Source: Lactiplantibacillus paraplantarum (GTDB lineage Bacteria; Bacillota; Bacilli; Lactobacillales; Lactobacillaceae). Taken from it: a stretch of DNA of 44,897 nucleotides. Shown one piece after another: positions 33,340 to 44,724 of the stretch (positions are counted from its first letter, which is position 1; each line of letters starts with the position of its first letter). Location of the stretch: assembly GCF_003641145.1 (NCBI RefSeq), contig NZ_CP032746.1, positions 1-44,897 on the forward strand. The letters are read 5' to 3'. The notes below the pieces were generated by a model. It made no database searches. It saw only the letters and a list, made by a program, of their open reading frames with translations, and was not told the origin of the DNA. A program made the position numbers and the translations under genes.

Positions 33340-35246
33340 ATCGAGTAGGAGGTAATTGATTATTTCAATTACCGACCTCTCACACCACCGTACGTACGGT
33401 TCCGTATACGGCGGTTCAGTAATTTAAGCATTCTGTATTTGCTGGAGTGTCTTGGACAGGTTTATTAGTCCTAGACGCTCCAGCTTTTGATTTGTATACG
33501 TATAGGTTAGTGTTTTACTGTGGGCAGTCCGCCAATATCCCTTGCGGGTATTGGCATTAGTCTTGGCCTGTTCCGGTGTCATTCCTAGCTTAATCAGCTC
33601 GCGATATCGGGTTTTGATTCTCTTCCAACGTTTCCATATCAACTGTCTAATTCTACTTCGTAGCCATTGGTCCAGCTGGTGAATAAACGTCTTCATTTTG
33701 CCAATCCCATAGTACTGTAACCATCCTCGCATTTTCTGTTTAATTTCCTTCATCAACATTAACCAGCTAATTCCACGACTTCGCCCAGTCATTATCTTGA
33801 GTGCTTGTTTAACTCGCTGTTTTACGACCTTGTGCGGTCGCGCATATGCCCCATTACGGTCTACACCAAGCGTAAATCCTAGAAACTTTAGTTGAAGTGG
33901 CGAACCAACCGTTGTTTTATGACGGTTAATTGTTAATCTCAACTTGTTTTCAAGAAAGATTGTGACATTGCGCAAGACTCGTTCTCCAGCTCGCTTACTT
34001 TTGACATAAATATTACAGTCATCGGCATAGCGCACAAATTGGTGTCCTCGCTGGGTTAGTAGTTTGTCCAACTCATTGAGATAGATATTTGCCAATAGCG
34101 GAGAAAGGTTCCCACCTTGCGGTGTCCCCTTATCCGTCCTTTGAAACATTTTGCCATTCATGACTCCACTTGTTAGGAAACGACGAATCAGGTGAAGTAA
34201 CCATGGGTCAGTTATTTGTTGTTGGATGAAATTCATCAGTAAGTCATGGTTGACCGTATCAAAGTATGCCTTTAAGTCGAGGTCTACCACATAGTGGTAA
34301 CCTTGATTGTAGAGGCTGGTGACTCTTTTAATCGCGTCATGCGCACTTCGGCCCGGTCGGAATCCAAAACTATTATCAGAAAACACCTGTTCATATATCG
34401 GCGAGAGTACTTGCACCACAGCTTGCTGGATCATACGATCGATAACTGTGGGGACTCCCAACTTTCTAGTTGAACCATCAGGCTTTGGTATTTCTACCCG
34501 TCTGACTGGTTGTGGCCGATATGTTTCATTACGTAAACTCTCTAAGAGTTCTTCCCGATTCTTGTAAATATATTCGGCTAATTGGTCAACGGTCATGCCG
34601 TCCATTCCAGCTGCGCCTTTATTACTCCGAACTCGCTTAAACGCTAAGTTCAAATTATTTCTCGCAAGAACCCGGTCTACAAATTGAATGCCATCCTGCG
34701 CCGTAGTTTCACCGTTAGTAGTACTATGCGCCCCAAGATACTCTTTGTCTTCCAGACTATCCATCCCTTGGCGGTCAGCTTGTTCTGTTTTCTGCAATTT
34801 TCGCACTACCAACACCTCCCATATCAGTGAGAATTATTATTGTTCAGTCCTTCATCTGTCATACGGCAGATTACTATGACCTCGGCTGACTCCTGCCGGA
34901 TTCAGCTAGCCATCACTGACTAGTTTGCCCCTGTACACCTATATCGGCGTCCTTGTTGGGAGCTTATTCGACAGGCCTCCCCGGGTAAGAATGATAGCTT
35001 TCATACCATGTAACCGTTGGCTTTACTGACTTCGACCTCGAGTAGTGTAGGACTTCAGTTTGTTGAGCAACTTCATCCAGTCTAATCAGCCTTGTAGCCA
35101 CTTCTTGTACATCGGTTCAGTATTTTGTTTTAGGCTTCCTTCAGACTCCGTCTCACAGCGGACGCCCTTGCCCTCAACTCGTGGTTCCGACTACTACGGC
35201 CCACAGCGGACTTACACCGCCTAGTTATCACCCATGCCGGGCGCAC
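33340..35246 (-). mobile_element. Group II intron (probable bacterial class C)
   Basis: About 1.9 kb. The 5' boundary on the minus strand is GTGCGCCCGGCATGGGTG at 35246, a classic group II start. The RNA region 34820-35246 is highly structured. The reverse transcriptase is in domain IV. A domain V-like hairpin (plus-strand 33376-33418, CCGTATACGGAACCGTACGTACGG core) and domain VI lead to CTACTCGAT, the likely 3' end at 33340. The 5' exon ends TTTTTGA directly after a 38-bp palindromic terminator, the insertion preference of class C introns. Boundaries are estimates of a few bases. Confidence 0.85.
33424..34806 (-). CDS. ltrA: Group II intron reverse transcriptase/maturase
   Basis: Splices and mobilises the intron. 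About 460 residues. Seven RT blocks: RSNKGAAGMDGMTVDQLAEY, KLGVPTVIDRMIQQAVVQVL, NSFGFRPGRSAHDAIKRV, VVDLDLKAYFDTVNH, GTPQGGNLSPLLANIYLNEL, FVRYADDCNIYV (catalytic YADD) and KFLGFTLG. Maturase domain X follows (SWLMLMKEIKQKMRGWLQYY). It ends QQIQNA with no HNH endonuclease, consistent with class C. GTG 34806 is preferred, with GGGAGG ~8 nt upstream; GTG 34815 is the alternative. Confidence 0.92.
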   Translation of the reverse strand: MRKLQKTEQADRQGMDSLEDKEYLGAHSTTNGETTAQDGIQFVDRVLARNNLNLAFKRVRSNKGAAGMDGMTVDQLAEYIYKNREELLESLRNETYRPQPVRRVEIPKPDGSTRKLGVPTVIDRMIQQAVVQVLSPIYEQVFSDNSFGFRPGRSAHDAIKRVTSLYNQGYHYVVDLDLKAYFDTVNHDLLMNFIQQQITDPWLLHLIRRFLTSGVMNGKMFQRTDKGTPQGGNLSPLLANIYLNELDKLLTQRGHQFVRYADDCNIYVKSKRAGERVLRNVTIFLENKLRLTINRHKTTVGSPLQLKFLGFTLGVDRNGAYARPHKVVKQRVKQALKIMTGRSRGISWLMLMKEIKQKMRGWLQYYGIGKMKTFIHQLDQWLRSRIRQLIWKRWKRIKTRYRELIKLGMTPEQAKTNANTRKGYWRTAHSKTLTYTYTNQKLERLGLINLSKTLQQIQNA

Positions 35247-35248
35247 TC

Positions 35249-35286
35249 AAAAACGGCCACTAGGGTATACCCTAGTGGCCGTTTTT
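35249..35286. terminator. 38-bp palindromic bidirectional terminator
   Basis: A perfect palindrome: AAAAACGGCCACTAGGGTA and its exact complement TACCCTAGTGGCCGTTTTT, with A and T runs at both ends. The group II intron is inserted 2 bp beyond its end on the minus strand. It also insulates the resolvase fragment to the right. Confidence 0.9.
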
Positions 35287-35457
35287 ATTTCTGCGCTATA
35301 CTAGGAATTACAAATGTTCATTAGAACTGTCCAAAATGAGAATTGGAAATGGCTAAAATCGGTTATGCGCGTGTGAGTTCCAAGGAGCAACATTTAGAAC
35401 CTGTCTAGTATCTGCTGAATCTGGTAGAATTGTGGAAAACCGACTGAGGAGTTTGTC

Positions 35458-35778
35458 ATGCCAGATTATCCAAGCAATATTTCTCGAGCGCAATTTGCGT
35501 TAATACAACCTGATTTAGAAAACTTCCGCAAGCATACAAGACCGCGTCGTTATGATCTTTATGACGTATTCAATGCCATCCTTTACTCGCTTACTACAGG
35601 GTGTCAATGGCGTGAATTACCGCACGATTTCCCGGAATGGCACACTGTCTACCGCTATTACGATATGTGGCGAGATAAACCAGACCCGACAGCTGATTCG
35701 CTATTAGAAAGGCTTTTAAAAAAACTGTTGCTTCCTATCGTTTTGCACAGGGCCGATCGGCCCGAACGTCGTTTGTGA
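35458..35778 (+). CDS. IS5-family transposase, first frame
   Basis: 106 residues in frame 1: the DUF4096-like N-terminal domain ([40 protein letters not shown]). A slippery TTTTAAAAAAACT at ~35715 allows a -1 shift into the second frame, joining to the catalytic domain. Confidence 0.88.
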   Translation: MPDYPSNISRAQFALIQPDLENFRKHTRPRRYDLYDVFNAILYSLTTGCQWRELPHDFPEWHTVYRYYDMWRDKPDPTADSLLERLLKKLLLPIVLHRADRPERRL

Positions 35779-36245
35779 TTGTTGATGCTCAAAGTGTTAA
35801 AACCACTGATTTAACGAAAAATAGTGGCTACGATGGCGGCAAAAAGATTTCAGGGATTAAGCGTCATATGGCGGTTGATATTAACGGTTTACCACAAGCC
35901 ATTCTCGTGACACGAGCTAATGTATCAGATCGTTCAGGTGCATTGGCTATGCTTAGTTTGGCTAGCCAAAATTTAGAGCTGGTTCAGCATGTCCTGGTTG
36001 ATGGTGGCTACACTGGCAATGACTTTGCGGATCAGGTGAAGCTCATTTTGAATGCTAAGACGACGGTAGCTAAACGCAACGAGTTGCATACGTTCACGGT
36101 GTTACCGCAACGATGGATCATTGAACGTTCATGGAGTTGGCTAGACAAATGTCGGCGACTTTGGAAAAACTGTGAACGCGCCCTTAACAGCAGTCTTCAA
36201 ATGGTTGTATTGGCCTTCCTGAAGATAGTTCTTAAAAGATACTAG
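35775..36245 (+). CDS. IS5-family transposase, catalytic frame
   Basis: 156 residues in the -1 frame. It has [20 protein letters not shown] with the first Asp, [17 protein letters not shown] with the second, and [20 protein letters not shown] with the Glu (DDE). Its own start would be GTG 35775, but production by frameshift from 35458 is more likely. Confidence 0.88.
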   Translation: MIVDAQSVKTTDLTKNSGYDGGKKISGIKRHMAVDINGLPQAILVTRANVSDRSGALAMLSLASQNLELVQHVLVDGGYTGNDFADQVKLILNAKTTVAKRNELHTFTVLPQRWIIERSWSWLDKCRRLWKNCERALNSSLQMVVLAFLKIVLKRY

Positions 36246-36322
36246 ACAGGTTCTTAGGCTTCTTAGAACGTAAATGATTGAGCAATTGAAGATCAGTTAA
36301 TCAATATTTAAATTGGTGAGAT

Positions 36323-36339
36323 GGTAGATTGCAAATTTA
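36323..36339 (+). repeat. Solitary IS30 end (variant)
   Basis: GGTAGATTGCAAATTTA resembles the right-hand end of the IS30 at 25021 in reverse complement. No transposase adjoins. It is followed by a short reading (36349-36561) with one membrane-like segment (LLAVLTGAIVLSFLILGTHL), perhaps a gene tail; I do not recognise it. Confidence 0.65.
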
Positions 36340-36586
36340 TCAATCCAATTGTCAAAATCCATTAACGAGCCGATAGTTGTTATTTTCCCCGTATCAGCTT
36401 CTTTTTTAGCTTTTGATGCCCCGGGAGAATCCAGAAAGTTAACCAACACTTCATTATTGGCAGTTTTAACCGGTGCAATCGTTTTATCTTTTCTAATACT
36501 CGGTACTCATTTAATTCGCCTCCAGATGTTTACCGTGTTTGTGCGACTGCAATTAACCTAATCCGTTATTGTAGGTGGACGGAAGC

Positions 36587-36636
36587 AAAAAAGCACGATT
36601 TACCGGCATAAAAATGCCATTAAATCGTGCTTTTTT
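36587..36636. terminator. Bidirectional terminator at the end of the beta-glucoside operon
   Basis: 16-bp arms AAAAAAGCACGATTTA and TAAATCGTGCTTTTTT with a nested GGCAT/ATGCC. It terminates the minus-strand operon, whose last gene ends at 36669. Confidence 0.92.
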
Positions 36637-36668
36637 AAGTTAGGGGCTCCCCTGCTAATTGAAACGCC

Positions 36669-40043
<3,375 letters not shown>

Positions 40044-40054
<11 letters not shown>

Positions 40055-40907
40055 CATGTTGCCTCCCCGTATTTTCGGTGATCCGTGCAATGTGAATCGT
40101 CATGTAGAGTAGGTCCTCATTGCTAAGATCATAATTATAAGTTTGGTGAATAAACGTTTTAATCTTTAACGCGCATTCGTACGCGGCGACCTTTTTACCT
40201 TTAATAATTGCAAGCATGTCGTTACTGAGGTCACCAATGGATTGTTTTTCATTGTTGTACATCATGTATTGCCAGAAAAATTTTAAGTGCGTGACAAACC
40301 GGTTATAATCGAGTGATTCCCGATCAATATCTATTGCCAGTTGGTACGTGACGATGCTGGTGAGTTTCTTAATAAAGTTGACGACAGCTTGAAAGTCATC
40401 TAACCGGTTCCCGAGTTCCCCGCTAATAATATGAATTGCAATGAACCCCGCCTCGTCTTCTGGTAGTGGTACCCCGCACTGTTGTTCGATCAGCTGTAAT
40501 GCCCAGAGACCAATCGAAAATTCTTTGGGATAAAAGCTGCGAATCTCCCAAATAAATTGGTTGGTTAAAAATAAGTGTTCCTTGGCTCGGTCGACAGCGG
40601 ACGCAATGTGGTCCGTTAAGGCGATGTAGACGCTGTCGGTCAGGTCGATATGATCATCTGCTTGGGCCTTATCAACGATGCGTTTGGCAATTTGGAAAAA
40701 CTGGATTGGGATATCGTTGATCATATCTAAAATTAGTTTTCGGTCCCCACGGCTAACCGGAGCAAACGTTTTATAAATCTTACTTTCATCAACCTCCTCA
40801 TTGACGTGTTTACCGTAAGCCACGGCCTTGCCAATAACGATAAGTTCTTGGTGATCATCAGTGTGCGTGATAAATGCATTATTGTTCAGGATCTTTTTGA
40901 TTTTCAT
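40044..40907 (-). CDS. licT: BglG/LicT-type transcription antiterminator
   Basis: 287 residues. The N-terminal CAT RNA-binding domain is MKIKKILNNNAFITHTDDHQ followed by VIGKAVAYGKHVNEEVDE. Two PRD domains carry the regulatory histidines (ALTDHIASAV, EAGFIAIHII; RFVTHLKFFW, LYMTIHIARITENT). Start ATG 40907 has GGGGGAG upstream; a start further up would add residues with no ribosome site. It binds the RAT at 40973-41010 and stops the terminator from forming when its PRDs signal that beta-glucosides are being imported. Confidence 0.93.
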
Positions 40908-40941
40908 CACATCACTCCCCCTTAAATGACGTTTTTTTAAT

Positions 40942-41010
40942 AAAAAAAGCCCACTTAGCCCCTCGACTAAGTGGGTTTTGTGTAGCACTGAAACTTTGCT
41001 ATAACAATCC
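40942..41010 (-). promoter_or_regulatory. RAT antiterminator site overlapping an intrinsic terminator
   Basis: On the minus strand, GGATTGTTATAGCAAAG begins at 41010 and ends CAAAACCC near 40973, the LicT/BglG RAT consensus. It overlaps a terminator at 40942-40975 (CCCACTTAG/CTAAGTGGG with a T run), which must be blocked for the operon to be read. Confidence 0.9.
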
Positions 41011-41042
41011 CAATGAATTATTCGTCATTAATTTATGTGTTA

Positions 41043-41071
41043 ATGTTAGCGCTTTTATTTACGGGTGTCAA
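41043..41071 (-). promoter_or_regulatory. Operon promoter with CcpA cre site
   Basis: Minus strand TTGACA (41071-41066), 17 bp, then TAACAT (41048-41043). TGTTAGCGCTTTTA at 41044-41057 (plus) is a close cre match overlapping the -10, so catabolite repression by CcpA is expected. Confidence 0.75.
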
Positions 41072-41134
41072 TCACCTTTTAAGCCTATTCAATGATAGCA
41101 ATGGTCGACTTCCCTGGTTTAACGGGCCTGATCG

Positions 41135-41380
41135 TTAGTCAGAAGTTTCTAAGTCGGTACTGTGTTCACCTAGTATCTGTGAAACATTGATAGTTGGTAA
41201 AATTAATGCTGGATATTCATTAGACGCATTAGTTATCCCTGATACTAAGGCCCGAACATAGGGATAAAGGATTGCAACGGCGTTTTTATTGATCAAGGTG
41301 TCAATGCCTACTTGTGCTTGGTCGCGGTTTGCTTTGATTAAAGCAACGACCGCTTTGGTCTCTTCCTCTTGGGACATCAA
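41135..41380 (-). CDS. SecB-like protein, short (probably a fragment)
   Basis: 81 residues with the C-terminal SecB-fold pattern: VGIDTLINKNAVAILYPYVR and YPALILPTINVSQIL, where full-length SecB-like proteins have ~130-150 residues. The N-terminal half is missing or was never present. The ribosome site is weak. Lactobacilli have SecB-like chaperones, some linked to toxin-antitoxin-chaperone systems, but no TAC partner is next to it. I favour a remnant. Confidence 0.55.
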   Translation of the reverse strand: MMSQEEETKAVVALIKANRDQAQVGIDTLINKNAVAILYPYVRALVSGITNASNEYPALILPTINVSQILGEHSTDLETSD

Positions 41381-41476
41381 ACCAACTCACAATCGAATGT
41401 TTTTCACTGCGATAATTTGTTACCTACAGGAAACAAATTACCTAATGATTAGGAATTAACTAAAATTTTCAGTATA

Positions 41477-41528
41477 AAATATCCGGTGGCGGTCATCAAA
41501 ATTCATTGACTCTTGGCACCGGATATTT
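41477..41528. terminator. Hairpin downstream of the LPXTG gene
   Basis: 12-bp arms AAATATCCGGTG and CACCGGATATTT with A/T ends, 92 bp after the surface-protein gene's stop on the minus strand. A likely terminator for that gene; the rest of 41381-41619 holds no gene. Confidence 0.7.
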
Positions 41529-41619
41529 ATAAAAATTATGATTAATATCGTGCTTTCTTTAAACCAAGTATGTAACGGCAAATTTGATAGTTAAACGCTA
41601 CTGAGACGCGTTATCCAGA

Positions 41620-42678
41620 TTAGTTGTTAAAGTGACGGCTGAATCGACGGGTCATCAGGTGGACTCCGGCGATGATGAGTAAACCAAATCCAGTGATGAA
41701 ACCCAGCCACCCAGTGGTCCGTTCATTGGTTTGAGGTAGCTCCGTCTGTAACGCCATGGCTTTGGCCGCTTTTTGCTGGGCGGTCTCATTTTTTATTGGT
41801 TGGGCCGTGTCGGTTACTGAGTCTACGGACTGATCAGTATCGTGAGCCGGTTGTTTTTGTTGTTCTTTAAGCGTCGGTTTGGACTCCGGTGCTGGTTGGG
41901 CAGCTGGCGTAGCGGCTGCAAGCAAGGTCGTCAGCGTTGTCAATCGTTGGCGTACGGCCGCTTGTTTGCGTTGGGTTGCGCTAAGCTGGTCCGTGAGGGT
42001 CGCAAGGTGTTCCCGCGCAGTGGTCACGGCTTCTTTTGCGGTGGTCATGGCCTTTTGATCTGCTTGAAGGTGCTGACGTTCTTGTTGAGCGTCCGCTAGT
42101 GATTGCTTGCAAACTTGAAGGTCTTGTGGGGCTTCGTCACGATGTTGAATAGCGTCTTGTCGGTCATTTAAATCTTTAAAGGCCTCTAACCACGTATGTT
42201 GCAACGCTTCTTTTTTAGTCGCATCGCTTTCTTTATCAGCTGCGGTTTTTTTAGCGGCAACTTCTTTCGCGGGGGACTTAATTGTGGCCCGGTCTTGACT
42301 AAGCTCGTCTTGATTGATTTGCGCGACAAAATGCGTTTGTTTCTGGACCTGTGCAACTTGATCATCGACTTCTCGTTTATTCGCATCAATTGCCGCTTGA
42401 TCAACGGGTTTGGTATGCGCTAACTGATCTGTGGCGGTCGCCAGCACTTGTTTAGCGGTTTCGATTTCCGCTTGTAACGTGGTGAGTTGGGTCGTTAATT
42501 GTTGATCCGACTGTTCCGTCGTTTTAAGCGTGGTCTTTAACGAATCATGGGTTGTGGCGAGTTGCGCAGTCGGTGATTGCCGGGGTGTTTCGGCGTGTGC
42601 CCGTTGGGGTTGGATTAGAGCGAGGGCGGTACTGGCGAGGGCAATGGTGCTCATGCTAAGGACGGCTCGATTCGTCAT
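41620..42678 (-). CDS. LPQTNE-anchored coiled-coil surface protein
   Basis: Secreted and fixed to the cell wall by sortase. 352 residues. Signal peptide at 1-~30 (AVLSMSTIALASTALALIQP, AHA cleavage). Residues 35-~260 are Ala/Gln/Thr/Lys-rich heptads, a long coiled coil. A Pro-rich wall-spanning part follows, then LPQTNE at 314-319, a membrane helix (WLGFITGFGLLIIAGVHLM) and a basic tail. LPQTNE is the Lactiplantibacillus-type variant. RBS AAAGGAGA. Adhesion or cell-shape roles are guesses. Composition is GC-richer than the backbone. Confidence 0.88.
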   Translation of the reverse strand: MTNRAVLSMSTIALASTALALIQPQRAHAETPRQSPTAQLATTHDSLKTTLKTTEQSDQQLTTQLTTLQAEIETAKQVLATATDQLAHTKPVDQAAIDANKREVDDQVAQVQKQTHFVAQINQDELSQDRATIKSPAKEVAAKKTAADKESDATKKEALQHTWLEAFKDLNDRQDAIQHRDEAPQDLQVCKQSLADAQQERQHLQADQKAMTTAKEAVTTAREHLATLTDQLSATQRKQAAVRQRLTTLTTLLAAATPAAQPAPESKPTLKEQQKQPAHDTDQSVDSVTDTAQPIKNETAQQKAAKAMALQTELPQTNERTTGWLGFITGFGLLIIAGVHLMTRRFSRHFNN

Positions 42679-42904
42679 GCTGACTTCTCCTTTAGGGGCG
42701 CTAGTAGTCGTGCTGCCAATTGCTGAAATGCTTGTACGTGTTCATTATGTCAAAGTATATTAGGAATACAACTAAAAATCCTAATTGACAAGCTCCAACT
42801 TGTTGCTAGTATTAACTAAGTTATACGGACGATCCGCGCCTGATTCAGGTCGTGACGGCCCTTACTAGCAAAGAATTCTAAAAGTCGAAAAAGTTTATTA
42901 ATAT
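42679..42904. other. Gene-free stretch between surface-protein gene and IS30 remnant
   Basis: About 225 bp. It must hold the promoter of the surface-protein gene on the minus strand (TATACT near 42755 is a candidate -10). The ~120 bp nearest the IS30 remnant has no recognisable feature. Confidence 0.4.
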
Positions 42905-42956
42905 GGTAGATTGTAAAATTAATCCGAACAGCGTCGGATTAATTTTACAATCTACC
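42905..42956. repeat. IS30 end-to-end palindrome (52 bp)
   Basis: Two 23-bp copies of the IS30 end (starting GGTAGATTGTAAAATTAATC) face each other around ACAGCG, with no transposase. The arms match perfectly. Part of the subterminal CCGAACGCTGTTCGG palindrome of the IS at 23979 is recognisable, so it derives from that element family. It may be an internally deleted element or a joined-ends remnant. Confidence 0.9.
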
Positions 42957-43022
42957 AAGTAACAGATAGGGCACTTAGCTAGTGTATACTAATAATTCAT
43001 GAATATAATGTATATGCATCAT

Positions 43023-43051
43023 TTGCAAACATACGTGTTATGTGTTATTAT
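43023..43051 (+). promoter_or_regulatory. Promoter of the partition operon with candidate parS repeats
   Basis: TTGCAA (43023-43028), 17-bp spacer, TATTAT (43046-43051). Around it and after parA are related short repeats: TGTATACT (42983), ATGTATATGCAT, ATACGTGTTATGTG, TATGCATGTA, and downstream CGTACACGTA, ACATGTATAC (43918-43927), GTGTGCATGTG. These could be the centromere bound by the small RHH protein. Confidence 0.6.
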
Positions 43052-43103
43052 GCATGTAGCGATATTTATTAAGCTTACTTAGCATGTATGAGGAGGGACA
43101 CTA

Positions 43104-43895
43104 ATGGAAATTATTACATTTTCAGCTATAAAAGGCGGCGTTGGTAAAACTACCCTAGCTTTTAATTATGGTGAATGGTTAGCAAAAAATGGCAAACATG
43201 TTTTATTTATTGACTTAGACCACCAAAGTAATTTAACCCAGACTTACAACATTTACGACAATCAAGACACCGTTGGCAACATTTTCTTAGATCGAGGGAA
43301 AGTCAAAATACATGAAATAAGTGCTTATATTAGTCTAATTGCCGGAGACATGCACCTTGACGATATTGAGCGTACCATTGAAAATAAGACTAACAAAAAC
43401 ATGTTCCTCTATATGTGGTTGTCAGATAATTATGAACGTTTAAATTTAGGAAAATTCGAGTATATTATTTTGGATTGTCACCCAGATTTTTCTACTGCTA
43501 CCAAGAATGCAGTAATCATTAGTAATGCTATCCTTAGTCCAATCACACCTAGCGAACATGGGTATAATGCAAAATTTAACCTAGAAGAAAGAATTAACGA
43601 ATTACGCAAAGAAGCCATTGATTACTCTACTAGAAAATCTTATGTCACGACCAAATTATTTTTTATCGCCAACATGATTAAACACAACACAAGATCATCT
43701 CGCGAGTTATTAAAAGCCTTAAAAGGCGATCCCAGTGTATTGGCTACAGTTCCAGAAAAGGAGCTATTCAATCGTTCAACGTTGGATAAAAAATCTCTTT
43801 CAAAAATGGCTGAAGACCACAAAACATATATTGATCAACATGAATTTTTTGATAGTATGGACAAAACATTTAATGAAATCACGGAAAAGCTATAA
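43104..43895 (+). CDS. parA: ParA-type partition ATPase
   Basis: Moves plasmid copies to daughter cells. 263 residues. Deviant Walker A KGGVGKTTLAFNYGEWLA with the signature lysine near the N-terminus, FIDLDHQSNLTQTY, Walker B-like YIILDCHPDFSTATKNAV, and the SPITPSEHGYNAKFNL region. No N-terminal HTH, so it is the short ParA type whose autoregulation comes from its partner. RBS GAGGAGGG. The small RHH gene follows 71 bp downstream. On a circle this operon lies upstream of repA. Confidence 0.93.
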   Translation: MEIITFSAIKGGVGKTTLAFNYGEWLAKNGKHVLFIDLDHQSNLTQTYNIYDNQDTVGNIFLDRGKVKIHEISAYISLIAGDMHLDDIERTIENKTNKNMFLYMWLSDNYERLNLGKFEYIILDCHPDFSTATKNAVIISNAILSPITPSEHGYNAKFNLEERINELRKEAIDYSTRKSYVTTKLFFIANMIKHNTRSSRELLKALKGDPSVLATVPEKELFNRSTLDKKSLSKMAEDHKTYIDQHEFFDSMDKTFNEITEKL

Positions 43896-43966
43896 ATGTT
43901 TCGTACACGTATTAATCACATGTATACTCAATGCGTGTGCATGTGAATTATAAAGGAGGACTACCT

Positions 43967-44206
43967 ATGGCATTCGATCCAGAGAACAAAAACATAAAAA
44001 AGGCACTACAAAAAAATGAAACAGAACAGCCAACTGATACTAAAGATAAACTTGTTATTCCTGTTTTTAAAGATGAAGAGGAACGTACTAAGAACTATAC
44101 CTTTTCACTTCAACCTAGCGCACGCAAAAGACTTGACGGTCTAGCCAAAGAACATAATTTTAAGTCTGCCTCCAAATTTTTAAATGAGCTTATAAAAAAT
44201 ATGTGA
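43967..44206 (+). CDS. Small ParB-like partner (ribbon-helix-helix centromere-binding protein)
   Basis: 79 residues from ATG 43967 (AAAGGAGG, 8 nt). The first ~40 residues are charged and flexible (ENKNIKKALQKNETEQPTDT), followed by a C-terminal RHH-like domain YTFSLQPSARKRLDGLAKEH and SASKFLNELIKNM. Short RHH proteins after a short ParA are the usual arrangement in Gram-positive theta plasmids (PrgO/RepC-type loci). It should bind the repeats near 42983-43052 and 43905-43943 and repress parA. Confidence 0.78.
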   Translation: MAFDPENKNIKKALQKNETEQPTDTKDKLVIPVFKDEEERTKNYTFSLQPSARKRLDGLAKEHNFKSASKFLNELIKNM

Positions 44207-44230
44207 TGTCACTTTAAGGGGGGAGTTGTT

Positions 44231-44608
44231 ATGGGAATTTCGATAAATGTTACATTTTTGCTTGCCAGCCTTATTGTCTTTTAGATAATCCCAGCCATTG
44301 GAATTGCAAAAAAGCACCTGGTAGATGACCGCTTTTTTATTCGACAGTGGTTATTTCCAATGCAGTATTGGTTACAGCTATTATTTGAAAGAATCAGTGG
44401 TAACCGTCGTATTGTCGTAAGAATTTTTCAAATAATGTCCCTGTTTATCACGTATTTTTGCGGGTTGCTTATGCTCATGATTTTCAGTGTTTTTGATGGA
44501 AATTTGCTTAAACACCCCGAAGCATTTTTACTTTTCGAATATTTACTGGTATCTTCTATCGCTTACTGGTTTCAACCAAAAGCTGGCAAAGTATACAAGA
44601 CCAAATAA
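44231..44608 (+). pseudogene. Membrane-protein gene interrupted by an in-frame TAG
   Basis: ATG 44231 (GGGGGGAG upstream) opens MGISINVTFLLASLIVF, then TAG at 44282-44284. The same frame continues unbroken to 44608: IIPAIGIAKKHLVDDRFFIR, membrane segments FQIMSLFITYFCGLLMLMIF and FLLFEYLLVSSIAYW, ending AGKVYKTK. Hydrophobicity runs through the stop, so this looks like one ~125-residue protein with a single nonsense change, or the part from ATG 44360 is used. Function unknown; it follows the partition genes. Confidence 0.6.
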
Positions 44609-44681
44609 AGTTGCCGCTTGGTAAGCGCTATGCTAGACTAAAATTAATTTAACAACCGAATAAAGAGATCAAGCTAAACAG

Positions 44682-44714
44682 AAAAATCCCCGATTCACGA
44701 GGAATCAGGGATTT
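44682..44714. terminator. Terminator after the partition region
   Basis: AAAATCCC-C-GATTC and GAATC-A-GGGATTTT arms with a short loop and A/T ends. It separates the partition genes from the rep leader. Confidence 0.75.
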
Positions 44715-44724
44715 TGGGTTTAGC

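Larger units (their letters stand above)
35397..36253 (+). mobile_element. IS5-family (IS427-type) insertion sequence, complete
   Basis: Ends GAACCTGTCTAGTATCT at 35397 and AGATACTAGACAGGTTC ending at 36253 are exact 17-bp inverted repeats. The 3-bp target duplication TTA is at 35394-35396 and 36254-36256. Two overlapping-frame genes encode one transposase. Confidence 0.92.
35349..36277 (+). pseudogene. Serine resolvase gene, broken by IS5 insertion
   Basis: ATG 35349 starts MAKIGYARVSSKEQHL, the N-terminus of a Tn3-type resolvase/invertase with the catalytic serine in VSS. The IS element at 35397-36253 interrupts it after codon 16, and beyond it LGFLERK leads to a stop at 36275-36277. Target TTA is duplicated on both sides. 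Even without the insertion the reading frame ends after ~22 codons, so the resolvase was already truncated or damaged. It has its own promoter-like AT-rich region after the terminator at 35286. Confidence 0.82.

Noticed and set aside
41135..41380. Toxin-antitoxin-chaperone (TAC) system
   Set aside because: The SecB-like protein is short, and no toxin or antitoxin with a chaperone-addiction tail is adjacent.
42186..42423. Antisense readings within the coiled-coil surface gene
   Set aside because: Several long readings lie in other frames of a GC-richer repetitive gene. They lack ribosome sites and sensible composition.
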